51,269 nucleotides of DNA, from NCBI GenBank assembly GCA_001953115.1, contig LSSL01000502.1, forward strand, positions 1 to 51,269, given 5' to 3'. The notes under the pieces are model-generated. The model searched no databases and was not told where the DNA came from. It saw only the letters and a program-made list of their open reading frames with translations. Source of the stretch: Smittium mucronatum (lineage: Eukaryota; Kickxellomycota; Harpellomycetes; Harpellales; Legeriomycetaceae). A program made the position numbers and the translations under genes. Shown here one piece after another: positions 48,687 through 51,269 of the stretch. The first letter of the stretch is position 1; the number at the start of each line of letters is the position of its first letter.

Positions 48687-50428
48687 TTAGAATATATTTA
48701 AGATCTGGTTAAATTTTTGGTAATTACTATTTTTAAGGGCTTCGAAATTTTCCCATTCTAGGAATAAAATGATTCTAAAGTATGCATATACTAGATTTGT
48801 TTCGGTTTCTAAAACATCTTTGAAGTGATATTCACTGTCTAGTACTGCTTTCTCGTAATCATATTTTGGAATCGTAGAGTAATATATTTTGTCTTTACTT
48901 GTGTCTTTCATCATGGAAAAAATATGTTTTTTTAAGACCAATAGGTATTTTTTTTTTCATTATAAGCATCTAGTTTTTATGGAGAAATTAAACCCCTTAA
49001 ACACGTTTTTTGATCTTTGGAAAAAGTGACTATACCCCTCATTCCAGTTTCTTTTTGTATAAAAATGAATATTTGCTAATCTCTTTATAACAATTCCCAT
49101 CAATAGGAAACTTGGACCATGTAATAGTGAACATATCCCTTGTATTTTCGAAATATTTCTCACCAAAGGATAATTGAATAAAAACATAAGTTATATATCT
49201 TTTTTTGAAAAAGTGGGTTGCAAGAATTTAGCACTTTAGTCATATCTCTTACAATATGGACCCAGAAGTTGACCCTAAGAGAACTCAGAAATACATTTTT
49301 TGCTGATAATGAAATGTTAGATGCATAATTTGCAACCAAAGTATCCATATTGGGATCACCTCCATATTTTTGGACCTCTTCATTTATTTTTTTAAATCCC
49401 TACAAAAAGAATACCTTATTTTCTTCGGGGAAAACTCCTAAACTATAGGAATGAATTTTTTTTCTGCATCTGTGACTTAAAAAATAATAATACAGGATAC
49501 AGTGATATAGCAGTTTGAAGGTCATATACAAATGTAAATTTGTGTATATCACCAAGTTTTAAATCAGTTTCTTTATAGATATCAATATTTTCATATTTTC
49601 ATTTTTTTAATTCATACCCAATTATATAAGGTGAGTCAATGTGATCTGTGATCTCATTATTTTAAAATTTCTGGGTTAATTCTGAGTCTGTCATCGTTCT
49701 ATTGCACATCCATTATTTGTTTTATTATAATTCATACAAGAGTAAATGCTCGATTATATACGCTTACTCTTTCATGTGCAGATAAATTTTTTAATTTACA
49801 AGTTTTTTTCGTTTTATTGAGATATATACCGAGTATAAATTCACTCTTTGAATGCCGATTTACGGCATTTTTTACTATCTTCTTAGCATCTAAGTATTTT
49901 TAAATCCTAAATTCTTCAGATTTATGGTATGATTTTATTTTATTTCTTACATTTCATCCTGTTTTGGGTTTTGATTTGAAGTAGCACTTTACAGATTTAT
50001 ATTCTCTTAGTAAGGTTATGCTGGTTATACACCAAAAAAATGTAACACCTTCACCTATTGATTGAAAATCTTCTGGTTCTATCCAATAAATCATATCCTA
50101 AGATTTTAATTCTTTTTTGATGATAAGTTTATAGTCTTTATCAAAAAAGGAGGGTAATAACATTAGCGATAATGAAACTTGCTTATATTATGATAAAATT
50201 TTCATGTAAAAGTTTATATTATTAGTAAGTATATATAAACTATATATCAATTCTGAAGCTTTAAATTTTTTACATTGTTTATTCGCTTCTCTTTTATACT
50301 AAAAAAGTAACTTTTTTGAACATCAAATTTAGTCTACTGGTCAATTGTATTTTGAAATGAAAATATGGTATCATTGGCTTAATGATAAAAAACCCCCAAA
50401 TAGTTTTAGTCAAGTTATATTTTTCCAT
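48687..50428 (-). pseudogene. Decayed gene for an unidentified ~550-aa protein
   Basis: Read on the minus strand from about 50.16 kb down to 48.69 kb, protein-like segments follow one another across stops and frame changes: MIYWIEPEDFQSIGEGVTFF, FILGIYLNKTKKTCKLKNLS, SHIDSPYIIGYE, KETDLKLGDIHKFTFVYDLQ, INEEVQKYGGDPNMDTLVAN, TWSKFPIDGNCYKEISKY and IYYSTIPKYDYEKAVLDSEY. GC is above the flanks throughout. Several stops could come from CAG, CAA or CGA by C-to-T change, as RIP produces. A possible first piece begins at an ATG at 50428 after an AG. I do not recognise the family; a mobile-element protein, an integrated foreign gene and an old host gene are all open. Confidence 0.6.
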
Positions 50429-50653
50429 CTGTAATTAATTCAAAAGACAATTATTTAATTGTATAGCTAAAAAAAGATTTTAGAAAACTAATTCCATTAA
50501 CCGATTTTGAATTATTTGCAAAAATAAAAAAACTTTTGATTTTATCTGCTCCTCTTTTGAATGGAATCAAGATTTTTTTGTGATAAAATGAATTTTTAAT
50601 ATTAAATATTTTTAAAACCAAACTAATCGAAGCTTTAATTGGAGATTTGAGTT

Positions 50654-50685
50654 CCAAATACCAAATACCAAATACCAAATACCAA
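50654..50685. repeat. 7-bp microsatellite (CCAAATA)n
   Basis: Four exact CCAAATA units and a partial fifth. Confidence 0.9.
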
Positions 50686-50804
50686 GAGATTACATGTCCC
50701 TGGATCTGAGTTTTAAAGGAAGTGGGGGAAGGTGGGGGGGTAATTAATAGCTGAAATATTAAATAGAAAAATACTTCAATATCAGGCATCAAAGATAGAA
50801 AATA

Positions 50805-50832
50805 TTATAATTTATAATTTATAATTTATAAT
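50805..50832. repeat. 7-bp microsatellite (TTATAAT)n
   Basis: Four exact TTATAAT units, only 120 bp from the CCAAATA array. Confidence 0.9.
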
Positions 50833-51230
50833 AAACAGTATTTTTAAATTTACTTTGTTCATAAAATATCTCTTGAATTATAAAGCACATTTATGAGAAG
50901 AGCAGGGAATATTGAAATATAAAAACGGGTAATATGGAACAAAATGGATGAATTTTAAATTTAATTGTTCAAAACGATCAGAATGTAGTGCCAGATACAG
51001 CATCTTAAATTATATGAACAATTTTCAAAAAAAAACAGGATTTAATTTATTTATTGCTTTTTTCAATATTTTTGGAACTTAGTATGATGAACTGGATTTA
51101 CATTCCATCTTTTGTAATTTAGATATTTAAAATGAATGGAACTCGCAATACATTAAAAATTTGAGAAAACGTTGTTTTAGAAACTATGATGATTTTAACT
51201 ATATTGAAAGCATACCTGCCATAATAGCCT
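50833..51230. other. AT-rich stretch, no gene seen
   Basis: No feature was recognised between the microsatellite and the family B copy at the window end. Confidence 0.5.
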
Positions 51231-51269
51231 CCTTGAACCAATACCTTCGAGGTATGGAGCTGCTAGAGC
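51231..51269 (+). mobile_element. Family B SINE-like element, copy 3 (cut by window end)
   Basis: It starts CCTTGAACCAATACC like copies 1 and 2, has the TACCTTCGAGGTA hairpin and enters the GCTGC-TAGA-GC stem-loop where the window ends. A third copy with the same first base strongly supports this as the true 5' end of the family. Confidence 0.75.

Noticed and set aside
50451..50792. 113-codon minus frame
   Set aside because: It reads through the CCAAATA microsatellite and low-complexity sequence. It could include a little relic coding, but there is no motif or splice context.

Overview
The window looks like a gene-poor, extremely AT-rich region of a eukaryotic nuclear genome, most likely a fungus. 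The reasons are short GT..AG introns (about 80-200 bp) in the one multi-exon gene, compact coding islands clearly richer in G+C than their surroundings, retroposed elements with A-tails and target-site duplications that resemble those moved by Tad1-type fungal LINEs, and decayed sequence whose differences and stop codons often look like C-to-T change (RIP-like). The species cannot be fixed from the sequence. An AT-rich ascomycete or another biotrophic or symbiotic fungus is my best guess.

Layout. Positions 1-666 hold the 3' part of a roughly 690-bp SINE-like element (family A) followed by a complete ~150-bp SINE-like element (family B). Positions 1.6-4.3 kb are the main coding island: a five-exon gene for an unrecognised, probably helical protein (+) and, convergent with it, an intronless PDCD5/TFAR19-family gene (-). 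From about 5.3 to 27 kb no intact gene is visible. This stretch holds a 42/21-bp iteron-bearing inverted-repeat element (14.8-15.9 kb), a direct duplication (13.1-13.6 kb), a second family B copy (18.7 kb), a very short 5'-truncated retroinsertion (21.0 kb), a second family A copy interrupted by an assembly gap (23.7-24.8 kb) and a few possible coding relics. At 27.2-28.0 kb lies a single-exon gene for a secreted 235-aa protein, the best effector candidate here. A second iteron-bearing foldback element with guanine-quadruplex motifs in both arms follows at 28.7-29.6 kb. The stretch from 29.6 to 48.6 kb is AT desert broken by a third foldback-type element (43.8-44.9 kb) and another tiny retroinsertion (47.5 kb). 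At 48.7-50.4 kb a badly decayed protein-coding region runs on the minus strand. A third family B copy starts at 51.23 kb and is cut by the window end.

The intact genes show no sign of forming a pathway. The coherent system is the mobile one. Two SINE-like families and two micro-insertions carry related 3' ends, and families A and B share a stem-loop with a TAGA/TAGT loop whose stem is largely kept by paired changes. They were probably mobilised by one LINE machinery that is not itself present in the window. Alongside them are three inverted-repeat elements, two of which carry 21-bp-period repeats in their arms.
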